A stretch of DNA of 64,000 bases from Rummeliibacillus sp. POC4 (GCF_003576525.1 NZ_QWUA01000008.1:1-64000), one strand, 5' to 3'. Shown: positions 19,423-28,820, counted from the stretch's first letter. Notes: generated by a model not told the origin, from the letters alone. Made by a program: numbers and translations.

Positions 19423-20055
19423 ATGGCTATTTCGGATGCATATACAAAATCCTTCATTCAACCACGTAATGCATTACTAATGGAAATGGAACAATTTGCA
19501 GAAGAAAACTATGTTCCTATTATGCAATTACCAGCAATTGAAATCTTACTTCAAATGCTTCGTATACAAAATCCCGCCACAATTCTAGAAATCGGAAGTG
19601 CTATTGGTTACTCAGCAATTCGTATGGCTGAAACCGTTAAGGATGCCAAAATTGTTACAATCGAACGTGATGAAACAAGGATTGAACAAGCGAAGCAATT
19701 CCTATCAAAGTCCGATGTGAAAGATCATATTGTATTACTTGAAGGAGACGCGTTAGAAGTGGATGTAGAAAGTACCTATCCATCTTTTGATGCTGTTTTT
19801 ATTGATGCTGCAAAAGGGCAATATAAAAAGTTTTTTGAAAAGTATAGCCCACTTGTGAAAAAAGGCGGAATACTATACATCGATAATATGTATATGCATG
19901 GCCTTTCAGATTTAGATATGAAAGACGTGCCAAAGCGAAAAAGAACAATGATTCGAAATCTACACCAATTTGCTGAATGGATTATTGCCAATCCGGACTA
20001 TCAATCCTCATTCTTCCCAGTTGGTGATGGGTTATTGATTTGTATAAAGAGGTGA
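19423..20055 (+). CDS. trmR: tRNA 5-hydroxyuridine methyltransferase (YrrM/TrmR)
   Basis: SAM-dependent O-methyltransferase of 210 aa. The SAM loop ILEIGSAIGYSAIRMA is at about residues 50-65, with the metal-site region VFIDAAKGQYKKFFE and DNMYMHG. In B. subtilis YrrM/TrmR methylates ho5U34 to mo5U34. It is followed 3 nt later by the two U32 genes that make ho5U, so the three genes form a wobble-uridine modification operon. ATG 19423 has GGAGTGAG upstream. Confidence 0.9.
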   Translation: MAISDAYTKSFIQPRNALLMEMEQFAEENYVPIMQLPAIEILLQMLRIQNPATILEIGSAIGYSAIRMAETVKDAKIVTIERDETRIEQAKQFLSKSDVKDHIVLLEGDALEVDVESTYPSFDAVFIDAAKGQYKKFFEKYSPLVKKGGILYIDNMYMHGLSDLDMKDVPKRKRTMIRNLHQFAEWIIANPDYQSSFFPVGDGLLICIKR

Positions 20056-20061
20056 CCATTG

Positions 20062-20991
20062 ATGAAAAAACCTGAATTACTCGTGACACCACAATCTATT
20101 GCCCACGTTAAAGCACTTATCCAAGCCGGAGCAGATGCTTTTTTAATAGGTGAACAACAATTTGGTTTGCGTTTAGCAGGAGAATTTACTATTGAACAAG
20201 TAGCAGAAGCTACAACTTTAATACATGATGCAGGGAAAAAAGTTTATGTTGCTATGAATGCCATTTTCCATAACGATCGTGTAGATGGGCTTGCGCCATA
20301 TATGCGAAAATTAGCGAAAATAGGCGTTGATGGGATTGTCTTTGGCGATCCTGCTGTAATTATTGCAAAACGAGAAGCAGAAGTGGACATTCCATTACAT
20401 TGGAGTCCTGAAACAATTGCCACTAACTGGTTCCAAGCAAATTACTGGGGAAAACGTGGCGCAACTCGTGCAGTACTAGCACGTGAATTGAGCATGGAAG
20501 AAATTATTGAGATTAAAGAAAATGCTGAAGTTGAAATTCAAGTACAAGTACATGGTATGACATGTATGTTCCAGTCAAAACGCCCACTACTAGGCCATTA
20601 TTTCATGTATGAAGGAAAAGCTATGGAAGTTGAAAATCGTAAAAGTGCACGAAATATGTACTTATATGATAAAGAACGTAATAGTAGATATCCGATCTAT
20701 GAAGATTTAAATGGAACACACATATATAGTCCAAATGATATGTGTATCATTGATGAACTAGATGAATTATTTGAAGCAGAGATTGACGCTTTTAAAATTG
20801 AAGGTGTCTTGCAATCTGAAGAATATGTTGTAACAGTAACAGAATGTTATCGTAAAGCAATCGATGCCTATGCAGAATCACCAGATACTTATTTTGATAT
20901 TAAAGAAGAATTATTAGCGAAAATTGAAGAAATTCAACCTGAACTACGCCCACTTGATACCGGCTTCTTCTTTAAAGAAACTGTCTATTAG
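20062..20991 (+). CDS. trhP1: Peptidase U32 family tRNA hydroxylation protein (YrrN/TrhP1)
   Basis: 309 aa with the U32 fold: MKKPELLVTPQS, AGADAFLIGEQQFGLRLAGE and FKIEGVLQSEEYV. TrhP-type proteins make 5-hydroxyuridine at tRNA position 34 using prephenate. Only one Cys (HGMTCMFQ) occurs where the Fe-S cysteines of the longer paralogue lie, as expected for the short subunit. ATG 20062 follows AGAGGTGACC. It is in an operon with trmR and trhP2. Confidence 0.88.
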   Translation: MKKPELLVTPQSIAHVKALIQAGADAFLIGEQQFGLRLAGEFTIEQVAEATTLIHDAGKKVYVAMNAIFHNDRVDGLAPYMRKLAKIGVDGIVFGDPAVIIAKREAEVDIPLHWSPETIATNWFQANYWGKRGATRAVLARELSMEEIIEIKENAEVEIQVQVHGMTCMFQSKRPLLGHYFMYEGKAMEVENRKSARNMYLYDKERNSRYPIYEDLNGTHIYSPNDMCIIDELDELFEAEIDAFKIEGVLQSEEYVVTVTECYRKAIDAYAESPDTYFDIKEELLAKIEEIQPELRPLDTGFFFKETVY

Positions 20992-21006
20992 GAAGGAGGA
21001 GATCCT

Positions 21007-22281
21007 GTGACATTATTACAAAATGATCATATTAGTGAAATACGTGACGGTAAAAGAGTTATCGTCAAAAAACCAGAGTTATTAGCACCAGCTGGTAACT
21101 TAGAAAAATTGAAAATTGCTGTTCACTACGGCGCAGATGCAGTGTTTATAGGTGGACAAGAGTTTGGACTTCGTTCAAATGCAGGGAATTTCTCAATCGA
21201 GGAAATTCATGAAGGTGTAGAGTTTGCCAAAAAATATGGAGCAAGAATTTATGTAACTACAAATATTTTTGCTCATAATGACAATATGGATGGACTCGAA
21301 GATTATCTACGTGCACTTGAAAATGCTGGAGCAGCAGGAATTATTGTAGCTGACCCGTTAATCATTGAAACAAGTAAAAAAGTTGCACCAAAACTTGAAA
21401 TTCACTTAAGTACACAACAATCTCTTTCAAACTGGAAAGCTGTTCAATATTGGAAAGAAGAAGGTTTACAACGTGTTGTTCTTGCCAGAGAAACAGGTGC
21501 AGAAGAGATTAAATTGATGAAAGAAAAGGTAGATATCGAAATCGAATCTTTCGTTCATGGCGCAATGTGTATCGCTTATTCAGGTCGATGCGTATTATCT
21601 AATCATATGACTGCACGTGATTCAAACCGTGGAGGTTGCTGTCAATCATGTCGTTGGGATTATGATTTGTATGCAGTAGAAGATGGTGAGTCAAAACCTT
21701 TATTTGATAAAGGTGATGAAGCATTTGCTATGAGCCCTAAAGACTTAAAACTTATCGAATCAATTCCGAAAATTATTGAATTAGGTATCGATTCGTTAAA
21801 AGTTGAAGGACGTATGAAATCTATCCATTATGTTGCAACAGTAGTCAGCGTTTATCGTAAAGTAATCGATGCTTATTGTGCAGACCCAGATCACTTCAAG
21901 ATTAAACGTGAATGGCTTGAAGAATTAGATAAATGTGCAAACCGTGAAACTGCTTCTTCATACTTTGAAGGAGAACCAGGATACGAACAACAAATGTTTG
22001 GTGTACATGGTAAACAAACAAAATTCGACTTCGTAGGTATGGTTTTAGATTACGATGAAGAAACAAAAATGGTAACATTACAACAACGTAATTACTTCAA
22101 ACCAGGAGATGAAGTAGAATTCTTTGGCCCTGAAATTGAAAACTTTACAGTTGTAATTAATGAAGTTTGGGATGAAGATGGAGAATCTTTAGATGCTGCA
22201 CGACACCCATTACAAATCGTTCGCTTTAAATGTGAACATAAATTATATCCGCATAATATGATGCGCAAGGAGATGCGATAA
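21007..22281 (+). CDS. trhP2: Peptidase U32 family tRNA hydroxylation protein (YrrO/TrhP2)
   Basis: 424 aa. The U32 domain opens [20 protein letters not shown]; conserved cysteines in MCIAYSGRC and [11 protein letters not shown] fit a 4Fe-4S site, and a C-terminal beta-barrel follows. With TrhP1 it is thought to hydroxylate U34 of tRNA. GTG 21007 is preceded by GGAAGGAGGAG. Its stop overlaps the udk start by one base. Confidence 0.9.
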   Translation: MTLLQNDHISEIRDGKRVIVKKPELLAPAGNLEKLKIAVHYGADAVFIGGQEFGLRSNAGNFSIEEIHEGVEFAKKYGARIYVTTNIFAHNDNMDGLEDYLRALENAGAAGIIVADPLIIETSKKVAPKLEIHLSTQQSLSNWKAVQYWKEEGLQRVVLARETGAEEIKLMKEKVDIEIESFVHGAMCIAYSGRCVLSNHMTARDSNRGGCCQSCRWDYDLYAVEDGESKPLFDKGDEAFAMSPKDLKLIESIPKIIELGIDSLKVEGRMKSIHYVATVVSVYRKVIDAYCADPDHFKIKREWLEELDKCANRETASSYFEGEPGYEQQMFGVHGKQTKFDFVGMVLDYDEETKMVTLQQRNYFKPGDEVEFFGPEIENFTVVINEVWDEDGESLDAARHPLQIVRFKCEHKLYPHNMMRKEMR

Positions 22282-22919
22282 TGGGAAAAAAACGTCCAGT
22301 CCTAATTGGAATTGCTGGAGGTTCTGGTTCAGGTAAAACAAGTGTTACCCATGCCATCCATGATGTATTTAAAGAGCATTCAGTAGTTGTAATTGAACAA
22401 GATTATTATTATAAAGATCAAAGTCACTTAGAGTTTGAACAACGTCTGGAAACGAATTACGATCATCCAGATGCATTTGATACTGATTTATTAATTAAAG
22501 ATATAAAACGTCTTTTAAATCGTGAAGCAATTGAGAAACCAGTATACGATTATGCACTTCATACTCGTTCAAAGGAAACGATTCATATTGATCCACAAGA
22601 TGTCATTATTTTGGAAGGAATCCTTGTTTTAAGTGACCCAAGTCTACGGGATTTAATGGATATTAAATTATTTGTAGATACAGATGCAGATTTACGTATT
22701 ATTCGCCGTATTTTAAGGGATATTAATGAACGAGGACGTTCAATGGATTCGGTTATTGAACAATATCTTTCAGTTGTTCGTCCAATGCATAACCAATTCA
22801 TAGAACCAACAAAAAGATATGCAGATATCATTATTCCAGAAGGCGGACAAAATGAGGTAGCGATTGATTTAATGGTCACAAAAATTAAAACAATCCTTGA
22901 ATCTGATAGTATTGTGTAA
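22281..22919 (+). CDS. udk: Uridine kinase
   Basis: Phosphorylates uridine and cytidine in pyrimidine salvage. The P-loop [12 protein letters not shown] is at about residues 9-20, followed by [17 protein letters not shown] and [13 protein letters not shown], all typical of Udk. It is complete at 212 aa. The start overlaps the trhP2 stop (TAATG). A terminator follows 38 nt downstream. Confidence 0.95.
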   Translation: MGKKRPVLIGIAGGSGSGKTSVTHAIHDVFKEHSVVVIEQDYYYKDQSHLEFEQRLETNYDHPDAFDTDLLIKDIKRLLNREAIEKPVYDYALHTRSKETIHIDPQDVIILEGILVLSDPSLRDLMDIKLFVDTDADLRIIRRILRDINERGRSMDSVIEQYLSVVRPMHNQFIEPTKRYADIIIPEGGQNEVAIDLMVTKIKTILESDSIV

Positions 22920-22956
22920 TATCATGGTAAATGATGAACAAATATTCTTTTTAAAA

Positions 22957-22998
22957 ACTATGTCGCATTCTTATTGAAATCGCGACATAGTATTTTTA
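22957..22998 (+). terminator. Terminator after udk
   Basis: ACTATGTCGC pairs with GCGACATAGT, followed by ATTTTTATT. Confidence 0.88.
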
Positions 22999-23072
22999 TT
23001 AAGTTAGGCTATGTTTATTTCATATGAATTTTATTGTGAGCATATCATGCATATAAACGATTCAATCGAGTG

Positions 23073-23084
23073 TCCACTAGTGGA
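23073..23084. promoter_or_regulatory. Perfect 12-bp palindrome upstream of greA
   Basis: TCCACTAGTGGA is a perfect palindrome in the otherwise AT-rich udk-greA spacer, about 100 nt before greA. It could be an operator, but no regulator is recognised. Confidence 0.25.
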
Positions 23085-23187
23085 AGGGCTTTACTTCTTT
23101 TGGTCTATATAAAGCGGATTCTTCACATATATAAATATCGATTAACAGAGCCATTAAGCTAAGATGTAAGTTAAGGAGTGAATGTAA

Positions 23188-23664
23188 ATGTCAACTGAAA
23201 AACAATATCCAATGACTGCCGCTGGTAAGAAAAAATTGGAAGAAGAATTAGAATACTTAATCACTACAAAACGTAAAGAAGTAGTAGAACGTATTAAAAT
23301 AGCTCGTGGTTTCGGTGACCTTTCTGAAAACTCAGAGTATGATGCAGCAAAAGACGAACAAGGTTTCGTAGAAGGACGTATTACACTTCTTCAAACTATG
23401 ATTCGTAACGCAATGATTATTGAAGAAGGTACAAGTGCTTCTGACATTGTTACAATCGGCCGTACTGTAACATTCAAAGAGCTTCCAGATGAAGATCCAG
23501 AAACTTATACAATCGTTGGTTCAGCAGAAGCAGACCCATTTGAAGGACGTATTTCAAATGATTCACCAATTGCCAAAGGTCTATTAGGTAACAAGGTCGG
23601 CGATAAAGTTAAAATCGTCACTCCTGGTGGAGATATGGACGTTCAAATTATCGAAATCAAATAA
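23188..23664 (+). CDS. greA: Transcription elongation factor GreA
   Basis: Rescues backtracked RNA polymerase by stimulating transcript cleavage. It has an N-terminal coiled coil ([19 protein letters not shown] to RITLLQTMI) with the acidic tip [15 protein letters not shown], then an FKBP-like C-terminal domain ([17 protein letters not shown]). It is full length at 158 aa. AAGGAGTGA precedes ATG 23188. It is a monocistronic unit between two terminators. Confidence 0.97.
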   Translation: MSTEKQYPMTAAGKKKLEEELEYLITTKRKEVVERIKIARGFGDLSENSEYDAAKDEQGFVEGRITLLQTMIRNAMIIEEGTSASDIVTIGRTVTFKELPDEDPETYTIVGSAEADPFEGRISNDSPIAKGLLGNKVGDKVKIVTPGGDMDVQIIEIK

Positions 23665-23695
23665 TTTATTTTTGATTTACTAAAAAGACTTTTAT

Positions 23696-23738
23696 AGCGA
23701 GTATGAGAACGGATGAATCCTTCTCATACTCGCTTTTT
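23696..23738 (+). terminator. Terminator after greA
   Basis: A 14-bp stem (AGCGAGTATGAGAA with TTCTCATACTCGCT) is followed by a T run. The remaining sequence to 23960 shows no gene; a TATGAT-type box near 23880 may serve yrrS. Confidence 0.93.
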
Positions 23739-23960
23739 CACTTAAAGCTATGGATTTCAGAATTCTTTCATTCAAAAAAGTTATTACATTATGCATCAGT
23801 TAGAATATTTCCTAACAATGGTTCATATAGATGTCATTAGTTGCGTTTTTGGTATTTGCTAGAAGATATATTCCATTCTATGCTATGATAATTATGATAT
23901 AGGCAACCTTTGTTAGCTTCAACCTAGAACCAAATTTAAAGATGAACAGGGGGAGTACAT

Positions 23961-24770
23961 ATGGCTGAAATTGGACGTCGATATAAACCAAAAGAAAAAA
24001 AGCCTAAAAATACAGGTAAGAAAAAAATGGACAAAATTTTAAATGTTTTAATCGGAGTAGTAGTTGTCCTAATATTAATAGTTGCTGGTTTTATCGTGAT
24101 TGGCGGCTCAGATAGCAAAGATACTGCAAATGATAAAGTGGCAAAAACAGTTGAACAAGACAATGATAAGCAAGATGAAAAAATAGTAGAAAAAAATAAT
24201 TCAAAAGAGCTAGAAAAAGAGAAAGCTAAACAAGCTGAGGAATCTCAAAAAAAGGATGAACAAGATCAAACTCAGACAGAAGATACGAATGATGTAAATT
24301 CTGCAGCAGAAAATACAAGTGAAGAAAATAATAGTAATCTAGCAACTGATGAAGAAAGCAATTCTACAGCAACTAATTCCAACTCTAGTAGTTATAACTA
24401 TGAAGAAAGTGAAACAGCTACTACTGAAACATCTGGGGATGCTAATGTATTAAAAGTCGTTACTGACTCAAATTGGAAACCTACAAAAACTTCTCAAAAA
24501 GATAAGGGCAGTTCCCATGTATCTAGCTATACTAAAGGATCTGTCGATTGGAACGAAAAAATTACAACCATTGCAAATACAGCTGGTCTAGATGAAAAAG
24601 ATATGATTGTATGGTATGTAAAAAATGGAGGCAGTCCAGATACATCTGTTGGGATTGTTTCATCAAAAGATAAGGAAAAAAGTTATCGCGTATCGTTGAA
24701 ATGGGTTCCTGAAGAAGGTTGGAAACCAACAAAATTAGAAGTACTAAAAACGTATAAAGGTGCATATTAA
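23961..24770 (+). CDS. YrrS family protein (DUF1510)
   Basis: 269-aa membrane-anchored protein. It has a basic N-terminus (RRYKPKEKKPK), one membrane helix (about residues 28-48), a long low-complexity Lys/Glu/Ser/Asn linker (about 55-155) and a folded C-terminal DUF1510 region with VDWNEKI and VSLKWVPEEGWKPTKLEVL. It lies between greA and mtnN as yrrS does in B. subtilis. The function is unknown; an extracellular cell-envelope role is likely. Confidence 0.85.
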   Translation: MAEIGRRYKPKEKKPKNTGKKKMDKILNVLIGVVVVLILIVAGFIVIGGSDSKDTANDKVAKTVEQDNDKQDEKIVEKNNSKELEKEKAKQAEESQKKDEQDQTQTEDTNDVNSAAENTSEENNSNLATDEESNSTATNSNSSSYNYEESETATTETSGDANVLKVVTDSNWKPTKTSQKDKGSSHVSSYTKGSVDWNEKITTIANTAGLDEKDMIVWYVKNGGSPDTSVGIVSSKDKEKSYRVSLKWVPEEGWKPTKLEVLKTYKGAY

Positions 24771-24778
24771 TATATAAG

Positions 24779-24813
24779 ACGGTTATCCGGTTCTTGACGG
24801 ATAACCGTTTTTT
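24779..24813 (+). terminator. Terminator after yrrS
   Basis: ACGGTTATCCG pairs perfectly with CGGATAACCGT across an 8-nt loop, followed by six Ts. Confidence 0.93.
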
Positions 24814-24989
24814 GCTTTAGATTAAAAAGAGAAGGTTGCTTGTCACGCCAAAGTATCAGTTATTGTGAAGGTATTTCAATAATTTTGAAGATAGATTATA
24901 TGGATCATTTGAACTGAAAACTTGACTGATTCAAAGTTTTTACTAAAGCTTGATAGAAAAGCACCGTATAAGAGAGGAAGATTTATCAA

Positions 24990-25682
24990 ATGAAAATTGC
25001 TGTAATTGGCGCAATGGAAGAAGAAGTAGAATTATTAAGAAGCACACTTCAAAATACATCAACTAAAACTATTGCTAATAGTGAATATACAGAAGGTACA
25101 TACGCTGGAAAAGATGTAGTGTTATTAAAAAGTGGTATCGGTAAAGTAAATGCTGCGATGTCCACATCTATCTTGTTAAACGAATATAAACCAGATGTTG
25201 TGATTAACACTGGTTCTGCTGGTGGTTATGATGAAAATCTAGAAGTAGGTGCAATCGTTATTTCCGATGAAGTGCGTCACCATGATGTAGATGCAACTAT
25301 TTTTGGATATGAAATGGGACAAGTCCCACAAATGCCAGCATCTTTTAAATCTGATGAGCAATTGATGAAACTTGCAGAAGAAGCAGTAGCAGAAATAGGA
25401 GAACATCAATTTGCAGTTGGTTTAATCACAACAGGTGATTCGTTTATGAATGATCCAGTTCGAGTTGAAAAAGTAAGAGGTTATTTCCCAACTATGAAAG
25501 CAGTTGAGATGGAAGCAGCAGCAGTTGCACAAGTTTGTTATCAATTTGGTACTCCATTTGTAGTGATTCGTGCTTTATCAGATATAGCAGGTAAACAATC
25601 AAATATAAGCTTTGATGAGTTTTTACCAGTTGCTGCAAAACATTCAACACAAATTGTATTAAAAGTTATTTCTAAGTTATAA
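24990..25682 (+). CDS. mtnN: 5'-methylthioadenosine/S-adenosylhomocysteine nucleosidase
   Basis: Hydrolyses MTA and SAH to adenine and the thioribose derivative, clearing the by-products of SAM use. [53 protein letters not shown] and ALSDIAGK (catalytic Asp) are all typical of MtnN. It is complete at 230 aa. In B. subtilis the gene lies in yrrT-mtnN-mccA-mccB; here yrrT and mccAB are absent and mtnN stands alone. Confidence 0.95.
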   Translation: MKIAVIGAMEEEVELLRSTLQNTSTKTIANSEYTEGTYAGKDVVLLKSGIGKVNAAMSTSILLNEYKPDVVINTGSAGGYDENLEVGAIVISDEVRHHDVDATIFGYEMGQVPQMPASFKSDEQLMKLAEEAVAEIGEHQFAVGLITTGDSFMNDPVRVEKVRGYFPTMKAVEMEAAAVAQVCYQFGTPFVVIRALSDIAGKQSNISFDEFLPVAAKHSTQIVLKVISKL

Positions 25683-25808
25683 GGTGTCACAATTCTGTCA
25701 TCTATTTGACCTTATATGTTCAAAAACACCCCCTAGTAAGACATCTCGAGAGTGATAAGATATAGGTAAATAAGTTACTACATTCTAGGGATGTTTGGAG
25801 GGGTTAAT

Positions 25809-25883
25809 ATGACATTCATCATGATTGGCTCTATGGCTATAACTGCAATTTTAAGCCTAATTATGGTTTCAGAAGTTGCTTAG
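25809..25883 (+). CDS. Possible 24-aa hydrophobic membrane peptide
   Basis: A short ORF beginning MTFIMIGSMAITAILSLIMV and ending SEVA forms a single hydrophobic helix. It is preceded by GGAGGGG 9 nt before ATG 25809 and followed by its own terminator, with nothing else encoded in 25683-26025. That arrangement argues for expression. I do not recognise a family. It could instead be a small RNA that happens to contain an ORF. Confidence 0.45.
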   Translation: MTFIMIGSMAITAILSLIMVSEVA

Positions 25884-25907
25884 ACTAATGTTCTAAATTA
25901 CACGTTA

Positions 25908-25945
25908 AAAGGAGTTTCCCAGACAATTTGGGCAACTCCTTTTTT
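25908..25945 (+). terminator. Terminator between the 24-aa ORF and sigK
   Basis: AAAGGAGTT pairs with AACTCCTTT, with an inner CCCA/TGGG pair, followed by six Ts. The minus-strand side has four Ts, so it may also serve sigK. Confidence 0.85.
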
Positions 25946-26025
25946 ACGTCATATTTTTGGCAACCTCATCCTTCTTAGATTAGTAAGATGTAAGGAACCT
26001 TTCGGAACAATTAATGAGCTATAAA

Positions 26026-26766
26026 TCAGGAGTTTTTACGCTTAAAGTGCTGATAAAGTTTGATCAATGCCCTTTTCTCAATTCTACTCACATAACTTCT
26101 TGAGATATTCATCTCCTGAGCAATTTCTTTTTGTGTTTTGGCCTCCTGTTGCCCAAGTCCATACCGTTGTTGAATAATAGATAATTCTCTTTCATCAAGT
26201 AAATCTAGGTGTTCATACAGTTTTTGTTCTTCTTCAAGGCGTTCAATTTGTTGTTCAGTAGAGGGTGCATCACTTTGAAGAAAATCAGCGATTTCAAGAG
26301 GGTTTCCATCTTTGTCGGAACCAATTGTTTCAAAAAGGGAAACATCCTTTTGTACCTTTTTTTGGCTTCTTAAATGCATAAGAATTTCATTTTCAATACA
26401 TCGTGCAGCATATGTGGCTAATCGGGTTTTCTTCTGAGGTGTAAAACTGGCAACGGCTTTCATCAAACCAATTGTTCCTATTGAAATATAATCATCTAAT
26501 TGTTCATGTTTTGGATGGAATTTTTTAACTACATGCGCGACTAAGCGCATGTTTCTTTCGATTAGTTCCATTTTGGCTGATTCATCACCATTTAAATAGC
26601 GTTCAAGACATTCTGCTTCTTCTTCCTTCGTAAAGGGCTGAGGAAATGATTGCCCTTTTAAATAGCCAAGTAATACGGGGAGATCAACCCAAAGCTGTAG
26701 GATGGCTGTTAAAAGGGTACTTATGATCGTCATCCTTTCGTAAGTGTTTAATACAACATATGACAT
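26026..26766 (-). CDS. sigK: RNA polymerase sporulation sigma factor SigmaK (pro-SigmaK)
   Basis: Late mother-cell sigma factor. A hydrophobic pro-sequence (LLTAILQLWVDLPVLLGYL) precedes the FPQPFTKEEE processing region, then region 2 (RNMRLVAHVVKKF, SIGTIGLMKAV, LATYAARCIENEILMHLR) and region 4 (QKEIAQEMNISRSYVSRIEKRAL). The reading frame is uninterrupted: no skin-type element splits it. ATG 26766 is only 3 nt from GAGG; ATG 26733 gives a pro-sequence length closer to B. subtilis (29 against 27 residues before FPQP) but has no spaced site. The start is therefore uncertain. Confidence 0.94.
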   Translation of the reverse strand: MSYVVLNTYERMTIISTLLTAILQLWVDLPVLLGYLKGQSFPQPFTKEEEAECLERYLNGDESAKMELIERNMRLVAHVVKKFHPKHEQLDDYISIGTIGLMKAVASFTPQKKTRLATYAARCIENEILMHLRSQKKVQKDVSLFETIGSDKDGNPLEIADFLQSDAPSTEQQIERLEEEQKLYEHLDLLDERELSIIQQRYGLGQQEAKTQKEIAQEMNISRSYVSRIEKRALIKLYQHFKRKNS

Positions 26767-26783
26767 GAACCTCTTTTTTACAA

Positions 26784-26813
26784 CAAAAAAATGACCTACA
26801 TTGGTAGATCATT
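26784..26813 (-). terminator. Terminator after pssA
   Basis: On the minus strand AATGATCTAC pairs with GTAGGTCATT (one G-U pair) across a 4-nt loop, followed by a run of seven Ts. It separates pssA from sigK. Confidence 0.82.
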
Positions 26814-26825
26814 AAAAAATAATTT

Positions 26826-27365
26826 TTATACTTTTTTTAAAGAAAATGTACTAATCATCAAAATAGATAAGATTGGGAACAAAAACATATAAAAAACAGT
26901 TGAAAATAGAGGTATAAAGAAAAATGATACCGTTAAAATAGCGCCTGCTGCTGTTATAGGTAAACCACAAAAGTAACCGTTCGATTCAGTAATATTAAAC
27001 CTAGCGAGACGGAATGCTCCACAAGCGATGTATAATACAGCTACAATCATCCCGATTGTACCAAATTGCATCAGAGTCATTTCGTACATTAATATCGCAG
27101 GAGCTACTCCAAATGATATAATATCACTCATGGAATCCAGTTGTTTACCTAGTTCAGACTCTTGGTTAAATTTTCTAGCTACTTTACCATCATAACGATC
27201 TAAAAACGCAGCGATAAAAATAAATAAAACTGCGAAATTATATGATTCATGTATAGTCGCCATTATTGAGGCTCCACCAAATGAGATATTTCCGATTGTA
27301 ATTAAATTAGCAATATGTGATTTCATTTTTTTAATTGTGGTATCCACTTTATGAATAAGAAACAA
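26826..27365 (-). CDS. pssA: CDP-diacylglycerol--serine O-phosphatidyltransferase
   Basis: Makes phosphatidylserine from CDP-diacylglycerol and serine at the membrane. The CDP-alcohol phosphotransferase motif is intact in DRYDGKVARK followed by GKQLDSMSD, with several hydrophobic helices after it. Start TTG 27365 has AAAGGAGTG 8 nt upstream on the minus strand. psd lies divergently 89 nt away, so the two enzymes of phosphatidylethanolamine synthesis share one promoter region. In B. subtilis they are in one operon with ybfM. Confidence 0.93.
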   Translation of the reverse strand: MFLIHKVDTTIKKMKSHIANLITIGNISFGGASIMATIHESYNFAVLFIFIAAFLDRYDGKVARKFNQESELGKQLDSMSDIISFGVAPAILMYEMTLMQFGTIGMIVAVLYIACGAFRLARFNITESNGYFCGLPITAAGAILTVSFFFIPLFSTVFYMFLFPILSILMISTFSLKKV

Positions 27366-27454
27366 TGGACAGCACTCCTTTATTTGTTCAGTATTATAAT
27401 ATTATACTGCTTTTTAAGTGTTACTGTAAAACTATTTCAGAAAGAGGTATTGAA

Positions 27455-28240
27455 TTGTTAAGAGAAAAAATATACCAATCAATAGTCGAGTTAACGAATG
27501 GAAGATGGTCATCTTTTTTACTTAAGCGATTTACAACATCAAGAATTAGTAAAAGATTGATTTCATCCTACATAAATATATACGGAATAAAACTAGATGA
27601 GGTTTCAGAAAAAAAGGAAGAATTTCAAAATCTTCAAGAATTCTTTATTAGACATTTAAAAGAAGATGCAAGACTTATTGAAGTTGGTAAGCATGTTTAT
27701 ACAAGTCCTGTAGATGCAAAAATTGAATCATTTGGTGATATTCAAAAAAACACTATATTTTATGTCAAAGGAAAATCATATGATTTAAAGGACTTATTAG
27801 CTAAAGAAGAAATTGTTGACCAGTATGTAAATGGAAAATATATTGTCTTTTACCTTAGCCCGGCTGATTACCACCGGTTCCATAGCCCAATTGACGGAAA
27901 GGTAGTTAACCAATTCACACTTGGGAGAAAATCGTACCCTGTTAACAGTCTAGGATTAACATATGGAAATCAACCAATTTCAAAAAACTATCGTCAAATT
28001 ACAGAACTGGTCACGAATAACGGATCGCGTTGTGCTTTTATTAAAGTTGGAGCGATGTTTGTCAATTCGATTCATATTACTAATACAAAAGAAGAATGGA
28101 ATAAAGGGGAAGAAGTTGGTTTTTTTGGGTTTGGTTCAACGGTTGTAATGTTATTTAATGAAAACAGCATTCAATTTTTAGAGAATGTTGTACAAGGAAC
28201 GCACATACAGGTGGGTCAAGCGTTCGCACATATGTTATAA
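27455..28240 (+). CDS. psd: Phosphatidylserine decarboxylase
   Basis: Pyruvoyl enzyme that converts phosphatidylserine to phosphatidylethanolamine. SPVDAKIE, the YHRFHSPIDGKV site and the self-cleavage motif GFGST (the FGST variant seen in Bacillus) are present. The precursor is 261 aa and should cleave within GST into beta and alpha chains. TTG 27455 has AAGAGG 7 nt upstream and matches the length of homologues; the longer frame from 27365 would start inside the pssA control region. Confidence 0.92.
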   Translation: MLREKIYQSIVELTNGRWSSFLLKRFTTSRISKRLISSYINIYGIKLDEVSEKKEEFQNLQEFFIRHLKEDARLIEVGKHVYTSPVDAKIESFGDIQKNTIFYVKGKSYDLKDLLAKEEIVDQYVNGKYIVFYLSPADYHRFHSPIDGKVVNQFTLGRKSYPVNSLGLTYGNQPISKNYRQITELVTNNGSRCAFIKVGAMFVNSIHITNTKEEWNKGEEVGFFGFGSTVVMLFNENSIQFLENVVQGTHIQVGQAFAHML

Positions 28241-28301
28241 TTTTAGAAGTTAGTTGCAGTGCGAAAAAACTGAAGTACTTATAAGAATAGGAGAAAGAAA
28301 T

Positions 28302-28820
28302 TTGTATAAATTGATCATGCCAAAGGAATTTGTCTTTTCAGTATTTGACATTACGCCTGAAAAGCTAAAGAAAACGGGCATAAGAGGGATTATTACAGAC
28401 CTTGATAATACACTAATTGAATGGAATCGAGCAGATGCAACAGAGGAACTAATAGAGTGGTTCAAGAAAATGCATGATGCTGGAATTCAAATCGTCATAT
28501 TATCAAACAATAAAGAACCTCGTGTCAAAAAATTTGCTGATCCATTGGGAATTCCTTATATATATAAAGCACGAAAACCACTTTCTAGTGGGTTTAAACG
28601 AGCACTTGAGCTATTAAAAATGAGACCAGAAGAAGTCTTAATGTTGGGCGACCAAATGCTTACAGATATGATGGGGGCAAACCGTAAAAAATTACATACC
28701 ATCTTAGTAAAACCAGTAGCTCAATCGGATGGACTTGTAACTCGTTTTAATCGTTTTATCGAAAGACGTGTTTACAAATATTTAAGCAAAAAAGGTATTA
28801 AAACTTGGGAGGAAAAATAA
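28302..28820 (+). CDS. yqeG: YqeG family HAD-type phosphatase
   Basis: HAD-superfamily hydrolase of 172 aa. Motif I GIITDLDNTLIEW, motif II VILSNN, the KARKPLSSGF lysine and motif IV LMLGDQMLTD are visible. The substrate is not established. TTG 28302 has AGGAG 8 nt upstream and begins at the family start (YKLIMPKEFVF). It overlaps yqeH by one base and heads the long yqeG-yqeM gene line. Confidence 0.9.
   Translation: MYKLIMPKEFVFSVFDITPEKLKKTGIRGIITDLDNTLIEWNRADATEELIEWFKKMHDAGIQIVILSNNKEPRVKKFADPLGIPYIYKARKPLSSGFKRALELLKMRPEEVLMLGDQMLTDMMGANRKKLHTILVKPVAQSDGLVTRFNRFIERRVYKYLSKKGIKTWEEK

Noticed and set aside
26026-26766. skin-type element in sigK
   Set aside because: The sigK frame is continuous through the site where B. 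subtilis carries the insertion, and no recombinase gene is nearby.
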